Positions 7,067-16,120 of a stretch of 58,262 nucleotides of DNA are shown here, piece by piece (the stretch's first letter is position 1; every line of letters starts with the position of its first letter). A model generated the notes under the pieces. That model ran no database searches, was not told where the DNA came from, and saw only the letters and a list, made by a program, of their open reading frames with translations. Made by a program: the position numbers and the translations under genes. Source of the DNA: a virus; the IMG/VR virus record IMGVR_UViG_3300043637_000004, positions 1 through 58,262 of that record; one strand, 5' to 3'.

Positions 7067-8475
7067 ACAGACCTGAACCACCCGACGACATCGCACGTCT
7101 GCGGGTACCTCCTCACAGCACGGAGAGCGAGCAATCAGTGCTGGGCGCTTTGCTGCTGGACAACGGTGCGTTTGACCGCGTTGGCGACCTGCTGGCGGAC
7201 ACGGACTTCTACCGCTTCGAGCATCGGCTGATCTACGCGGCCACGGCCAGCCTGATCGCGTCGAGCCGGCCGGCCGACGTGGTGACGGTGCACGACTACC
7301 TGGCCACCAAAGGCAAGGCCGACGAGGTGGGGGGGGTCCAGTACCTGAACTCGCTTGCCCAGAGCGTGCCGAGCGCAGCCAACGCCCGCCGCTACGCCGA
7401 GATCGTGCGCGGGAAGTCGGTGCTGCGTCAGATCATCGTCGCGGCTGATGACGCGGCATGCCGGGCCTTCGAGGCGAGCGGAGACGACGCAGCGGCGCTG
7501 CTGGAAGAGGCCCAGGGCCGGCTGCTTTCGATCGGCGAGGCCGGCGCGCGCACCCGGGGCGGGCCGCAGGGCATGGACACGCTGGTGGTGGGCCTGCTGG
7601 ACCGGGTGCAGGCGCTGGCGGACCAGGGCGGCCGGGACGTTACGGGGACGGCTACCGGGTTCAGTGACTTCGACACCAAGACGTGCGGCCTGGAAGATGG
7701 CGACTTGGTTGTGGTCGGCGGGCGACCATCACAAGGCAAAACGGCATTCGCCATGGGCATCGCCGAACACGTGGGGCTGCGGCTGGGCCTGCCGGTGCTG
7801 GTCTTCTCGATGGAAATGGGGGCGAACCAGCTTGCGCTACGGATGGTGGGGGCGCTCGGTCGGATCAAGAACATCCGCCTGCGTACCGGCCGCATGGACG
7901 AGTGGGACTGGAACAGCCTCACGGCCGCGGTGGACAAGCTGCGCATGGCGTGCATCCACGTGGACGAGACGCCCGCGCTGACGCATGCGGAGGTGCGGGC
8001 GCGGGCCCGGCGGCACGCCCGGCAAGTTGGCAAGATCGGGCTGGTGGTCATCGACTACTTGCAGTTGATGAGCGGCGCCAGCGGCGGCACCGAGAACCGC
8101 ACAACGGACCTGAGCGAGGTGTCGCGTTCGCTGAAGGGGTTGGCAAAGGAACTGCAGTGCCCCGTGGTGGCCTTGTCGCAACTGAACCGCAGCGTCGAGC
8201 AGCGCACCGACAAACGTCCGGTCATGAGTGACCTTCGGGAATGTGGCGCCATAGAGCAGGACGCTGACATCATTGCCATGCTCTACAGAGACGAGTATTA
8301 CAACCCGCTCACCCACGAGCCAGGCGTAGCAGAGGTCATCGTGTGCAAGAACCGCAACGGCCCCACGGGGACGGTGAAGCTGGCGTGGCTGGCGCCGATG
8401 ACGAAGTTCGACAACCTGGCGGCCGACTACGTGTCGCAGAAAGAGGCGCCGCGCGCGCCGAAGAAGGCATTGTGA
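7063..8475 (+). CDS. dnaB: Replicative DNA helicase, DnaB-like
   Basis: 470 residues, close to the bacterial DnaB length. The N-terminal domain starts PPHSTESEQSVLGALLLDN, typical of DnaB. Walker A GRPSQGKT is at about residues 218-226 and Walker B GLVVIDYLQL at about 325-334, followed by the SRSLKGLAKELQCPVVALSQLNR block and the SDLRECGAIEQDAD motif of RecA-fold DnaB. The hexamer unwinds DNA at the phage fork. Overlaps both neighbours. Confidence 0.95.
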   Translation: MNRPEPPDDIARLRVPPHSTESEQSVLGALLLDNGAFDRVGDLLADTDFYRFEHRLIYAATASLIASSRPADVVTVHDYLATKGKADEVGGVQYLNSLAQSVPSAANARRYAEIVRGKSVLRQIIVAADDAACRAFEASGDDAAALLEEAQGRLLSIGEAGARTRGGPQGMDTLVVGLLDRVQALADQGGRDVTGTATGFSDFDTKTCGLEDGDLVVVGGRPSQGKTAFAMGIAEHVGLRLGLPVLVFSMEMGANQLALRMVGALGRIKNIRLRTGRMDEWDWNSLTAAVDKLRMACIHVDETPALTHAEVRARARRHARQVGKIGLVVIDYLQLMSGASGGTENRTTDLSEVSRSLKGLAKELQCPVVALSQLNRSVEQRTDKRPVMSDLRECGAIEQDADIIAMLYRDEYYNPLTHEPGVAEVIVCKNRNGPTGTVKLAWLAPMTKFDNLAADYVSQKEAPRAPKKAL

Positions 8476-9251
8476 TGAGCGAGAAGAAACGAAGCTACTT
8501 CCGCATCCGCCGCATAGCTGCTGCGGAGCTGGTGCGGCTGCACGCGGCCGGCACCCTGGTTCACCCGGATGCAGTGGCTTGGGCCACGAGCACGCTTGAT
8601 GCCGTGGATGACGTGGGCGGCCGGGTGCCGGTGGTTGAGCGCCAGAAGATCCTGGACCTACTGGCGAAGTACCCCACCACGGGCCTGACGATCACGGCCA
8701 TCGCCGGGCACTTCGGCGAACCGGAGCGCCGCGTGATGGCGGCGCTCTACACGATGCGCAAGCAGGGCCAAGTCGAGTCGGTGAAGCACCTCGGCCGGGC
8801 CTACTACTTCCCGAGCAAGGCCGCGGCGAACGCCCAGCGGGAGCGGTTCTTGCGGGAGCGGCAGGACCACGAGAACAAAAAGGCGCGTGAGTACACGGCG
8901 GCGCATACCGCGGCGCGACAAGAGAAGGCTGCGGCGGCCGGCAAGCCGGTGCGCAAGGCCAGCGTGGTGCCTGTGAAGGTCCAGCCGGCACCGCCTGCGC
9001 CGCCGGCCGTGGCCGCGATCCCGGCCGCGGCAGCCAAGGCCCCGCCGCGGGCCATGCGCGCGGCGCCGAGCATCGCCACCCAGGCCAAGCGGCCGGTGGA
9101 GATCATCACCCCGGCCGGCGCTAAGATCACCAAGCACCCGACCCCGCTGGTGCTCATCGATCGCTTCGGCGCTGCCGATCCGGCGCAGCGCCTGCCGGGC
9201 GGGTTCCACGAAGAGTGGCTGGCGCTTCGCGCCGGCGGGAGCAACGCATGA
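8475..9251 (+). CDS. Winged-helix-like DNA-binding protein
   Basis: 258 residues. Residues about 55-110 (QKILDLLAKYPTTGLTITAI, AGHFGEPERRVMAALYTMRK, then YYFP) read as a winged helix. A charged helix and a long Ala/Pro-rich linker follow, with a conserved-looking C-terminus ending PGGFHEEWLALR. It lies directly behind the helicase (TGATG junction), so a replication or regulatory role is likely. Confidence 0.6.
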   Translation: MSEKKRSYFRIRRIAAAELVRLHAAGTLVHPDAVAWATSTLDAVDDVGGRVPVVERQKILDLLAKYPTTGLTITAIAGHFGEPERRVMAALYTMRKQGQVESVKHLGRAYYFPSKAAANAQRERFLRERQDHENKKAREYTAAHTAARQEKAAAAGKPVRKASVVPVKVQPAPPAPPAVAAIPAAAAKAPPRAMRAAPSIATQAKRPVEIITPAGAKITKHPTPLVLIDRFGAADPAQRLPGGFHEEWLALRAGGSNA

Positions 9252-9418
9252 AAAAGATCCGTGTCACGTACACCGTGGTGGCGGACATTGAGCCCTACGG
9301 ACTTGATGACGACGACGCCGAGTTTCAGCGGGCGGTTGAATGTGTCCAGGAAGACATTGGGCGGTACGCCGCGGTCGTGGCGGCTGAATGGGTGGAACAA
9401 CCGGCTGGCGAAGCATGA
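9248..9418 (+). CDS. 56-residue acidic hypothetical protein
   Basis: ATGA overlap with both neighbours. The beginning MKKIRVTYTVVADIEPYGLD looks like a beta strand pair followed by acidic residues and a helix. Overlaps the RusA gene start by four bases. Confidence 0.55.
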   Translation: MKKIRVTYTVVADIEPYGLDDDDAEFQRAVECVQEDIGRYAAVVAAEWVEQPAGEA

Positions 9419-9891
9419 TCAAGTTCACTGTGCTCGGCCAGCCGCAAGGCAAGGGCCGCCACCGTTCCGCGGCGCTGATGCGTGGCGGCAAGCCCGTGAT
9501 CGGGGCCGGTGGCCGCCCGATCATCATCAATCACGCGCCCGAGAAGAGCGTGGCCTACGAGGGCCTGGTGGCGCACGCTGCTGGCATCGCCATGGCCGGC
9601 CGGCCGCTCATCACTGGCCCGGTGCGGGTGGCGGTTTACATCGACTGCCAGATCCCAGCGAGTTGGTCTGGGAAGAAGCAGCGCGATGCTCTGGCGGGCG
9701 TGGTGATGCCAACCGGCAAGCCGGACTCCGATAACGTCATCAAAGCGATCTACGACGGCTGCAATGGCGTGGTGTGGAAGGACGATGCCCAGGTGGTGGA
9801 CGGAGCACAGCGGAAACGCTACTCGCAGACGCCTGGGGTGCGCGTGTTCATCACGCTGGTCGGGACGGACGAGAGGGCGGGTCCGCGGTGA
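9415..9891 (+). CDS. rusA: RusA-like Holliday junction resolvase
   Basis: 158 residues from the ATG at 9415. The family core KPDSDNVIKAIYDGCNGVVW followed by KDDAQVVD carries the conserved aspartates that bind metal in RusA. RusA cleaves Holliday junctions as a dimer, and in phages resolves recombination and replication intermediates before packaging. It follows the helicase cluster and is consistent with the ERF/exonuclease recombination route. Confidence 0.92.
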   Translation: MIKFTVLGQPQGKGRHRSAALMRGGKPVIGAGGRPIIINHAPEKSVAYEGLVAHAAGIAMAGRPLITGPVRVAVYIDCQIPASWSGKKQRDALAGVVMPTGKPDSDNVIKAIYDGCNGVVWKDDAQVVDGAQRKRYSQTPGVRVFITLVGTDERAGPR

Positions 9892-10040
9892 CCATCATCG
9901 CCAAGCCTGCCGGCCGCGGGCGGTGGAACTCGATCACGATGACCGTCACCGGTAGCCGCGCACAGCCGTTCTCGGTGGTGGTGGGAGACACCTTCAAGCT
10001 GGGCGGCATCACCTGGCGCGTGTGCGCCGTCAACGCCTGA
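9888..10040 (+). CDS. 50-residue hypothetical protein
   Basis: GTG start overlapping the RusA stop by GTGA. Short beta-rich protein ending FKLGGITWRVCAVNA. Too short for the usual length cut-off; supported by the overlap and frame. Confidence 0.45.
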   Translation: MTIIAKPAGRGRWNSITMTVTGSRAQPFSVVVGDTFKLGGITWRVCAVNA

Positions 10041-10049
10041 AAGGCTGAA

Positions 10050-11576
10050 ATGCTGAGCAACCAAATGATCCTGGGCCTAGCGCGCGAGCTGCTGGTGGAC
10101 CTGTTCGCAGGCGGGGGCGGGGCCAGCACGGGCATCGAGCAAGCCATTGGCCGGCACGTCGATATCGCTGTCAACCACGACCCCGAGGCTGTGAGCCTGC
10201 ACCAGGCCAACCACCCACAGACCCAGCACCACGTCAGCGATGTGTTCGAGGTTGTGCCGGTCGCCGTCACAGAGGGGCGCCCGGTCGGCCTGCTGTGGGC
10301 ATCGCCCGACTGCACCTTCCACAGCAAGGCCCGCGGCGGCAAGCCGCACCGCGACCGCAACAAGGCCCGTCGGCGCCGCGGGCTGGCCTGGGTGGTCTGC
10401 CGCTGGGCCCGCGACGTGCGGCCGCGCGTGATCGCCCTTGAAAACGTCGAAGAGTTCCAGCACTGGGGCCCGCTCACCGACGATGGCCAGCCGTGCCCGG
10501 AGCGCAAGGGCCTGACATTCCGCCGCTGGGTGGCCCAACTGCGCAACCTGGGGTATGTGGTGGAGTGGCGCGAGCTGCGCGCCTGCGACTACGGCGCACC
10601 GACGATCCGCAAGCGGCTGTTCGTGATCGCCCGCTGTGACGGTCAGCCGATCGTGTGGCCGCAGCCGACGCACGGCAAGGGCCTGCGGCCGCACCGCACT
10701 GCTGCCGAATGCATCGATTGGTCGCTACCGTGCCCGAGCATCTTCGATCGCAAGAAGCCGCTGGCCGAGGCCACGCTGCGCCGCATTGCCCACGGCATCA
10801 AGCGCTACGTGCTGGACGCGGCGCAGCCGTTCATTGTGCCGGTGACGCACCAGGGCGACGAGCGGGTGCACAGCATCAATGAGCCGCTGCGCGCCATCAC
10901 CACCGCCAAGCGGGGCGAGTTCGCTCTGTGCGCGCCGACGCTCGTGGAAACCGGCTACGGCGAGCGGCCCGGCCAGGCGCCGCGCGCACCCGGCCTGGAC
11001 AAGCCGCTCGGAACGGTAGTCGCTGGCGGCGGCAAGCACGCTCTGGTGGCGGCCTTCCTGGCCAAGCACTACGCCGGGGTGGTCGGCAGCGACCTGCGCG
11101 ACCCGACCAGCACGGTCACCACGGTCGATCACCACAGCGTAGTGACAAGCCATCTTGCCAAGCTGCGCGGCACCAGCAGCAGCGCCAGCACGTCCGAGCC
11201 TCTGCACACCGTCAGTGCCGGAGGCCAGCACCACGCAGAGGTTCGCGCGTTCCTGATCGCGTACTACGGCAGCGACCAAGACACGCCCCTCGGCGAGCCC
11301 ATGCACACCGTCACCACCAAGATGCGCTTCGGGCTGGTGACCGTCGCCGGCCAGCAGTACAAGATCGCCGACATCGGCATGCGCATGCTCCATCCGCGGG
11401 AGCTTTACCGGGCCCAGGGCTTCCCTGATTCGTACGTGATCGACCGCGGCGCCGATGGCCGGCCGCTGACCAAGGAGGCCCAGGTGCGCATGTGCGGCAA
11501 CAGCGTGTGCCCGCCGGCGGCTGCGGCCATCGTGCGGGCGAACTATTCGGACGTGGCGATGCGGGCTGCGGCATGA
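10050..11576 (+). CDS. dcm: DNA (cytosine-5) methyltransferase
   Basis: 508 residues. Motif I LVDLFAGGGGASTGIE at about 15-30; motif IV ASPDC at about 83-87 with the catalytic cysteine (SPDC in place of the usual PPC); motif VI ALENVEEF near 128-135; motif VIII-like TIRKRLFVIARCDG; motifs IX/X near the end (LYRAQGFPDSYV, MCGNSVCPPAAAAIV). A long region with repeated TVVAGG/TVTTVDH/TVSAGG segments separates VIII and IX, as in a group of phage enzymes. It probably protects phage DNA from host restriction. Confidence 0.92.
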   Translation: MLSNQMILGLARELLVDLFAGGGGASTGIEQAIGRHVDIAVNHDPEAVSLHQANHPQTQHHVSDVFEVVPVAVTEGRPVGLLWASPDCTFHSKARGGKPHRDRNKARRRRGLAWVVCRWARDVRPRVIALENVEEFQHWGPLTDDGQPCPERKGLTFRRWVAQLRNLGYVVEWRELRACDYGAPTIRKRLFVIARCDGQPIVWPQPTHGKGLRPHRTAAECIDWSLPCPSIFDRKKPLAEATLRRIAHGIKRYVLDAAQPFIVPVTHQGDERVHSINEPLRAITTAKRGEFALCAPTLVETGYGERPGQAPRAPGLDKPLGTVVAGGGKHALVAAFLAKHYAGVVGSDLRDPTSTVTTVDHHSVVTSHLAKLRGTSSSASTSEPLHTVSAGGQHHAEVRAFLIAYYGSDQDTPLGEPMHTVTTKMRFGLVTVAGQQYKIADIGMRMLHPRELYRAQGFPDSYVIDRGADGRPLTKEAQVRMCGNSVCPPAAAAIVRANYSDVAMRAAA

Positions 11577-11935
11577 GCGATATGTTCGGCGCGCCCCCGC
11601 CAGCGGATTCCCCGCCGAAGCCGGCCAGGCGCAATCCTGCGGGTGCAGCGAAAACCCGCAGGCCGGCCGCGGAGCCGCAGGCCATTCAGGTGGTGCAGTC
11701 CGAGCAGCCGCCGGCCCCACCGGAACAGCCCGAGCCCAGCCCGCCACGGCTTTACGGCCCGGTGATGCTGATCGACGGCAGGGTGGTGGACAGCGGATCC
11801 AGCGAGTGGCGCTACGAGTCGTTGGCGCGCGCGATATTGGGCCTGAGCGGCCAGCAGCAGCAAGAGTTTCTGGATGGCCAGGCCGACGCTGTCGAGCTTC
11901 GGCTACTGATGCGGGCCATCCGGCGGGCAGAATGA
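11573..11935 (+). CDS. Pro-rich hypothetical protein
   Basis: 120 residues. The first 60 are Pro/Ala/Arg-rich and probably disordered; the rest (YGPVMLIDGRVVDSGSSEWR...LSGQQQQEFLDGQADAVE) is a small folded segment. ATGA overlap with the methyltransferase. Confidence 0.55.
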   Translation: MSDMFGAPPPADSPPKPARRNPAGAAKTRRPAAEPQAIQVVQSEQPPAPPEQPEPSPPRLYGPVMLIDGRVVDSGSSEWRYESLARAILGLSGQQQQEFLDGQADAVELRLLMRAIRRAE

Positions 11936-11990
11936 CAACGGCCCGCCGTCCGCCGCCAAGGCCGGCAATCAACCCCCAAGGAGATCCGCG

Positions 11991-12077
11991 ATGAAGCCCA
12001 AGAAGATGCCAGCGAAGAAGATGCCCGCCCAGCCGGCCAAGAAGCAGCCCAGCCGGCCGATGCCGGCGCCCTACTGA
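11991..12077 (+). CDS. 28-residue Lys/Pro-rich peptide
   Basis: ATG at 11991 with an ideal AAGGAGATCCGCG leader. The peptide is almost only Lys, Pro, Met, Ala and Gln (MKPKKMPAKKMPAQPAKK...). It is the last gene of the rightward replication operon, just before a strong terminator. Similar short Lys/Pro peptides occur in other phages. It may bind nucleic acid (inference). Confidence 0.6.
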   Translation: MKPKKMPAKKMPAQPAKKQPSRPMPAPY

Positions 12078-12095
12078 GGCAGCGGCAGCGAAAGT

Positions 12096-12130
12096 GACGA
12101 CGCCACAATGATCGGTGGCGTCGTCGTTTC
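12096..12130 (+). terminator. Intrinsic terminator ending the replication operon
   Basis: An 11-bp perfect stem (12096-12106 with 12115-12125) and 8-base loop are followed by GTTTC. It stands 19 bases after the last rightward gene. Confidence 0.8.
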
Positions 12131-12143
12131 TGGCTCCGGCGCT

Positions 12144-12252
12144 TATGATGCTCTGGCAGGCCGGTTGGTTGGACCCTCTGGCATGCAGTTGTCTCCACGG
12201 TGGTTCGCGATAGCCACCCTTGCGCCGGGCATGATGTGCCCGGCGCTTTCTT
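12144..12252 (+). ncRNA. Candidate small RNA between two terminators
   Basis: TATGAT at 12144-12149 could be a -10 box, though its -35 is poor. A transcript from about 12156 would run about 95 bases to the terminator at 12222-12252. The interval holds no gene and contains the dyad CCACGGTGG. Low confidence; it may only be a back-up terminator. Confidence 0.25.
12222..12252 (+). terminator. Second rightward intrinsic terminator
   Basis: A 10-bp perfect stem GCGCCGGGCA/TGCCCGGCGC (12222-12231, 12237-12246) with loop TGATG and TTTCTT tail. On the minus strand it is followed by AAGGG, so it works rightward only. Confidence 0.8.
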
Positions 12253-12256
12253 CCGA

Positions 12257-12775
12257 TCAGCCGCCGGCCCCGAGCCACCCCTGTTCACCCGGCATCGCCG
12301 ACTCGTAGCCCACGTCAAACGCCTGCACGCCCTCATCGAGGTTCACGGCCTGATCCTGGGTGGCGCGGTGCAGGAACTGGCCAGCCGCCGCCCCGGCTTG
12401 TAGCGCCGTCTCCGCGCCCACCACCGTCAGCATGACCGGCACGCGCCACGCCTCATCTTCGGCCGGCACCTGGCCAGCGTAGCCGCCGGGCGCATCGTCG
12501 TAGTAGGGCGTGATGTTGGGGCCGGCTGGGCGGCGCAGCTCAAGCGTGCCGGCGGCCAGCAGTTCGACCAGTACGGCGCCCTCCTGGTGCGACAAGGGGT
12601 CAACGAAGCCTTGGTCGCTGACCACCGCGTTCAGCTCGGCGGCCAATGTCGCGCAGAAGTCGGTGTACGGCAACGGCTGGTGGCGCCGGGCCTCGGCCTG
12701 CACCTCCAGATAGCACTGCACGGCCGCGAGCAGAAAGGCGCGCTGGGCATCGTTCAGGGGATCGACTTGGAACAT
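12257..12775 (-). CDS. 172-residue hypothetical protein
   Basis: Last gene of the leftward accessory block. Predicted alpha-rich first half (FLLAAVQCYLEVQAEARRHQ) and Gly/Ala-rich second half, PYYDDAPGGYAGQVPAEDEA. Overall acidic. No family recognised. Confidence 0.6.
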   Translation of the reverse strand: MFQVDPLNDAQRAFLLAAVQCYLEVQAEARRHQPLPYTDFCATLAAELNAVVSDQGFVDPLSHQEGAVLVELLAAGTLELRRPAGPNITPYYDDAPGGYAGQVPAEDEAWRVPVMLTVVGAETALQAGAAAGQFLHRATQDQAVNLDEGVQAFDVGYESAMPGEQGWLGAGG

Positions 12776-12830
12776 GGTGTATCTCCGGTGTTGAACTGGC
12801 AGCGATGCGGCTGCCGCGCGGGGAACTCGG

Positions 12831-13073
12831 TCAGGACAGCATTTGCACGGCGCGGTCCAGGGCCTCTTCGGCGGTGCGGGTCAAGATGGCGTCGCCGCTG
12901 GTGATGGCGATCTCGCCCAGGGCGGCGGCCATCGTTGACGCCGCCGCCCGCACCCGCGCCAGCTCGATAGTCAAATCCATCGTGAGGTTGGGGCTGGCGC
13001 TGCGGTCGATGGGCGCCGGATGAAGCAGGCGCGCCATGCGGGGATCGGCTGCGGGTGGGCGGTTGGTGCTCAT
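12831..13073 (-). CDS. 80-residue hypothetical protein
   Basis: ATGA overlap with the upstream gene (13070). C-terminal half is a long amphipathic helix rich in Ala (ELARVRAAASTMAAALGEIA). Unknown role. Confidence 0.5.
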   Translation of the reverse strand: MSTNRPPAADPRMARLLHPAPIDRSASPNLTMDLTIELARVRAAASTMAAALGEIAITSGDAILTRTAEEALDRAVQMLS

Positions 13074-13348
13074 GGTTCGCCACGAGCTTTCAGCATTGCA
13101 TCAGCGATGCGATACCAATGACGGGCGAGGCGCCAAAGTTGCTCATCCGACGTATCGAGCGGAAGCCCGTCAATGTCATCGTCTTGCATTGCGCTCAGCT
13201 CGCCCTGCATTGCCAGCCCGGCAAGGTGGTCCCGCAGCGACATGCCGCTCATGAGTCGCTTGACCTCATCGACAGTCTTGGAGGCGAACGTCTGTTGGTC
13301 AGGGTTTGATACCGGGAAGGCCGGGCCGCCATCATTTATGCTGCTCAT
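13070..13348 (-). CDS. DGGPAFP/GMSLRD-motif phage protein
   Basis: 92 residues, MSSINDGGPAFPV at the start and GMSLRDHLAGLAM in the middle, then QLWRLARHWYRIADAMLKAR. The DGGPAFP + GMSLRD combination is widespread in phage genomes; function is not known. A second member is at 1284-1628. ATGA overlaps on both sides. Confidence 0.65.
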   Translation of the reverse strand: MSSINDGGPAFPVSNPDQQTFASKTVDEVKRLMSGMSLRDHLAGLAMQGELSAMQDDDIDGLPLDTSDEQLWRLARHWYRIADAMLKARGEP

Positions 13349-13671
13349 GGCGCGCCCCCGGTGGCCCTGGCAATGGCCGCGTCGATGATCGACTTCAGGC
13401 CCATGGGCGCGCGCATGCCGGGGATGTTACCCCATGCGCTGGCCACGGCCCGCAACGCCTGCAGCATGTCAGGCGCCGCATTGGTAAGGTGGTCGTTGGC
13501 CGCGTCCTGCAGATCCTGGATCGCGGCCTTGTCGGCGGCAATGTTGGCTGCCAGGGCCGCTATAAGCGCCTGGTTGTCATCGCGCCGCACGTAGCCGCCA
13601 TCATCGCGCTCTACCATGCTGCCGGGATAGGCCGTGTCGAACGCCCGCAGGCGGATGGCTAGCGCGCTCAT
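13345..13671 (-). CDS. 108-residue hypothetical protein
   Basis: The ATG at 13671 overlaps the upstream stop by ATGA. Middle portion ALIAALAANIAADKAAIQDL is a strong coiled-coil or helical bundle candidate. Longer in-frame extensions are not needed. Confidence 0.5.
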   Translation of the reverse strand: MSALAIRLRAFDTAYPGSMVERDDGGYVRRDDNQALIAALAANIAADKAAIQDLQDAANDHLTNAAPDMLQALRAVASAWGNIPGMRAPMGLKSIIDAAIARATGGAP

Positions 13672-13937
13672 GGCTTTGCATGCCACTCTTGGCGGCCATC
13701 GGCGCCGATGACTACGATCCAGCCGCCGCCCAGCGTCAGGCCCAGCCGCGCCGCGGTGTCGCGGGCCACTTGGGCGAGCATGCCGCTCGGGCACGCGGCA
13801 TGCTCTTTGCCGCTCAGCAGGATGCCGCCGGCGGGCCTATTGTCGGCGCGCCAGTAGGCCGCGCGGTGCTTCTCTGGCTGGAACGGCATGGGTGGCCATG
13901 CCTCGGTGTCGGATGATGCGGCGCGATGGATGATCAC
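13668..13937 (-). CDS. 89-residue hypothetical protein
   Basis: GTG start at 13937 with AAAGGAGAG just upstream, the best ribosome binding site in this block, so the longer ATG version is rejected. Contains HRAAYWRADNRPAGGILLSG and ends GGWIVVIGADGRQEWHAKP. Confidence 0.55.
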   Translation of the reverse strand: MIIHRAASSDTEAWPPMPFQPEKHRAAYWRADNRPAGGILLSGKEHAACPSGMLAQVARDTAARLGLTLGGGWIVVIGADGRQEWHAKP

Positions 13938-13977
13938 GGGACTCTCCTTTGATGGGCCGGTTTTCCCGGCGAGTGGG

Positions 13978-14097
13978 TCAAATGACGGTACGCTGTGCCA
14001 GCGCGCACCTGATGTGCGCCGCCGCGTCCATGCTGGCATCCCGGGCCTCAATGCCGGGCCGCCAGCGGGTGGCGTAGGGGTAGAGGATGGCTTGCAT
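13978..14097 (-). CDS. 39-residue hypothetical peptide
   Basis: MQAILYPYATRWRPGIEARD..., ATG at 14097. It fills the gap between two genes, in the same direction. The leader (ACCACCAGAGACC) resembles that of the repeat gene at 276. Moderate support. Confidence 0.4.
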   Translation of the reverse strand: MQAILYPYATRWRPGIEARDASMDAAAHIRCALAQRTVI

Positions 14098-14243
14098 GGC
14101 GGTCTCTGGTGGTTGGTTGATGCACAGACAGTTGCAGGAGGCGTGTCACCCGGTTCTGAGCCCGTGGCGGCGCTTTCACGGGGCCGGCATGACGCGGGCT
14201 GTCACACGGGATCGACGCGGCGCGTCACTGGCGCCGCAAAACG

Positions 14244-14495
14244 TCACGGCCAAACCTGCAGCACAGCCCGCTCCCCCGATACACCGGCCCGGCCGATGTG
14301 CATGATCCTGGAGCCGGTGGTCTGGGTCGCAGGCCAATACTCCAGTCGCCCCGGCGGCATCGGCTGCGCCGGATCCCGTGCTGTCAGTCGCGCCACGGCG
14401 GCAAACGCCCGCGCGCTGTCGGCGGCCCGCATCGCCTCTGCAAGGGCGGCATGGTGGCGCCGGTCAAGCGCCAGGCAGTGGTCCAATGCAGTCAT
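14244..14495 (-). CDS. 83-residue hypothetical protein
   Basis: Start ATG at 14495 overlaps the upstream stop (14492) by ATGA. Helical first half with His/Ala (LDRRHHAALAEAMRAADSAR), then RPGRLEYWPATQ-like beta strands. Unknown function. Confidence 0.5.
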   Translation of the reverse strand: MTALDHCLALDRRHHAALAEAMRAADSARAFAAVARLTARDPAQPMPPGRLEYWPATQTTGSRIMHIGRAGVSGERAVLQVWP

Positions 14496-14725
14496 TGCCG
14501 CTCCGTGGTGGTGTGGGCCTGGGGGCCGGCCTGCAAGATCTGCCGCGCCCGTTGATTGGCCAGCGTGGCCGAGAGCGCGCCATGCGCCCGGTGGCACGCG
14601 ACGGTGGCGCAAAACCGGGTGTGCACTGGTGCCGGAGCCAACTCCGGGCGGGCGTGATGCTTGGCCAGCGCCAGCAGGTAGGCAGCACGCGCCTCCAGCC
14701 GGTCGGTGTCGTGGGTGTGCGTCAT
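14492..14725 (-). CDS. 77-residue His/Ala-rich hypothetical protein
   Basis: Starts MTHTHDTDRLEARAAYLLAL and contains CATVACHRAHG. Overlaps both neighbours by ATGA. Rich in His and Ala. No family recognised. Confidence 0.5.
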   Translation of the reverse strand: MTHTHDTDRLEARAAYLLALAKHHARPELAPAPVHTRFCATVACHRAHGALSATLANQRARQILQAGPQAHTTTERQ

Positions 14726-14985
14726 GTGGATCCCCTCGCGCCGGGCGAGCCCAGCAGCGCATCAAACACCTCGCCGGTGTAGCCGTCGCTGCACCGGTAC
14801 ATCAGTCGGCCGATGGCGCGCGGCGTGTCGCTGCCGGGCACGGCCTCGTAGCGCACCGCCAGCACCACCACCCCGCCGCTGACGCCATGCGCAGGGTGTG
14901 AGACGGCCGCGAGCGGCTCCCAGCACCCGGTGGGCCCGGTGACCCCGTCCAGCCGGTTGACGATCCTTCGGTAGTGCGTGTGCAC
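14722..14985 (-). CDS. 87-residue hypothetical protein
   Basis: Starts MHTHYRRIVNRLDGVTG; beta-rich core GGVVVLAVRYEAVPG and MYRCSDGYTGEVFDALLG. Encoded between the small 14492 gene and the alanine-rich repeat gene. No family recognised. Confidence 0.5.
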   Translation of the reverse strand: MHTHYRRIVNRLDGVTGPTGCWEPLAAVSHPAHGVSGGVVVLAVRYEAVPGSDTPRAIGRLMYRCSDGYTGEVFDALLGSPGARGST

Positions 14986-14988
14986 GCG

Positions 14989-15738
<750 letters not shown>

Positions 15739-15762
15739 GTGTTCCTCTGTCGTTGGGGGTGG

Positions 15763-16044
15763 TCAGGCGTCGCGGCTGTGGGCCGCTGCGGCGGACTCTT
15801 CGAAGGTGTCAGCGAGCGAGTTGTTGCGGAAGTCGGTAGCTAGCAAGCCGCTTTGCACGGCCATCGCCTCGGCTTGCTGACACTGCTCCCACGCGGAGCG
15901 CAACGGGTGCGATTTGTCCGCATTGGCGCCGGCTTTGCCCATGTCGAACAGCGCTCTGACGCAGGCACTGTAGAGATGGGCTAGCGCCTCGTTCTTGGCT
16001 TGCTCTTGCGTTTGCGTTTGTGGGGCGGTGTGGTAGTCAGGCAT
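15763..16044 (-). CDS. 93-residue hypothetical protein
   Basis: Gln/Thr-rich N-terminus (MPDYHTAPQTQTQEQAKNEA) and a helical body LAHLYSACVRALFDMGKAGA, then SAWEQCQQAEAMAVQSGLLA. Typical size and style of phage early proteins; no family recognised. Confidence 0.55.
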   Translation of the reverse strand: MPDYHTAPQTQTQEQAKNEALAHLYSACVRALFDMGKAGANADKSHPLRSAWEQCQQAEAMAVQSGLLATDFRNNSLADTFEESAAAAHSRDA

Positions 16045-16120
16045 GAGTGGCTACAGTCAGTTTAATAGGCGGGGACTTACGCGCGCCTCCCAGCGGCGCC
16101 GCCCCGGTGCGACAGCGAAA

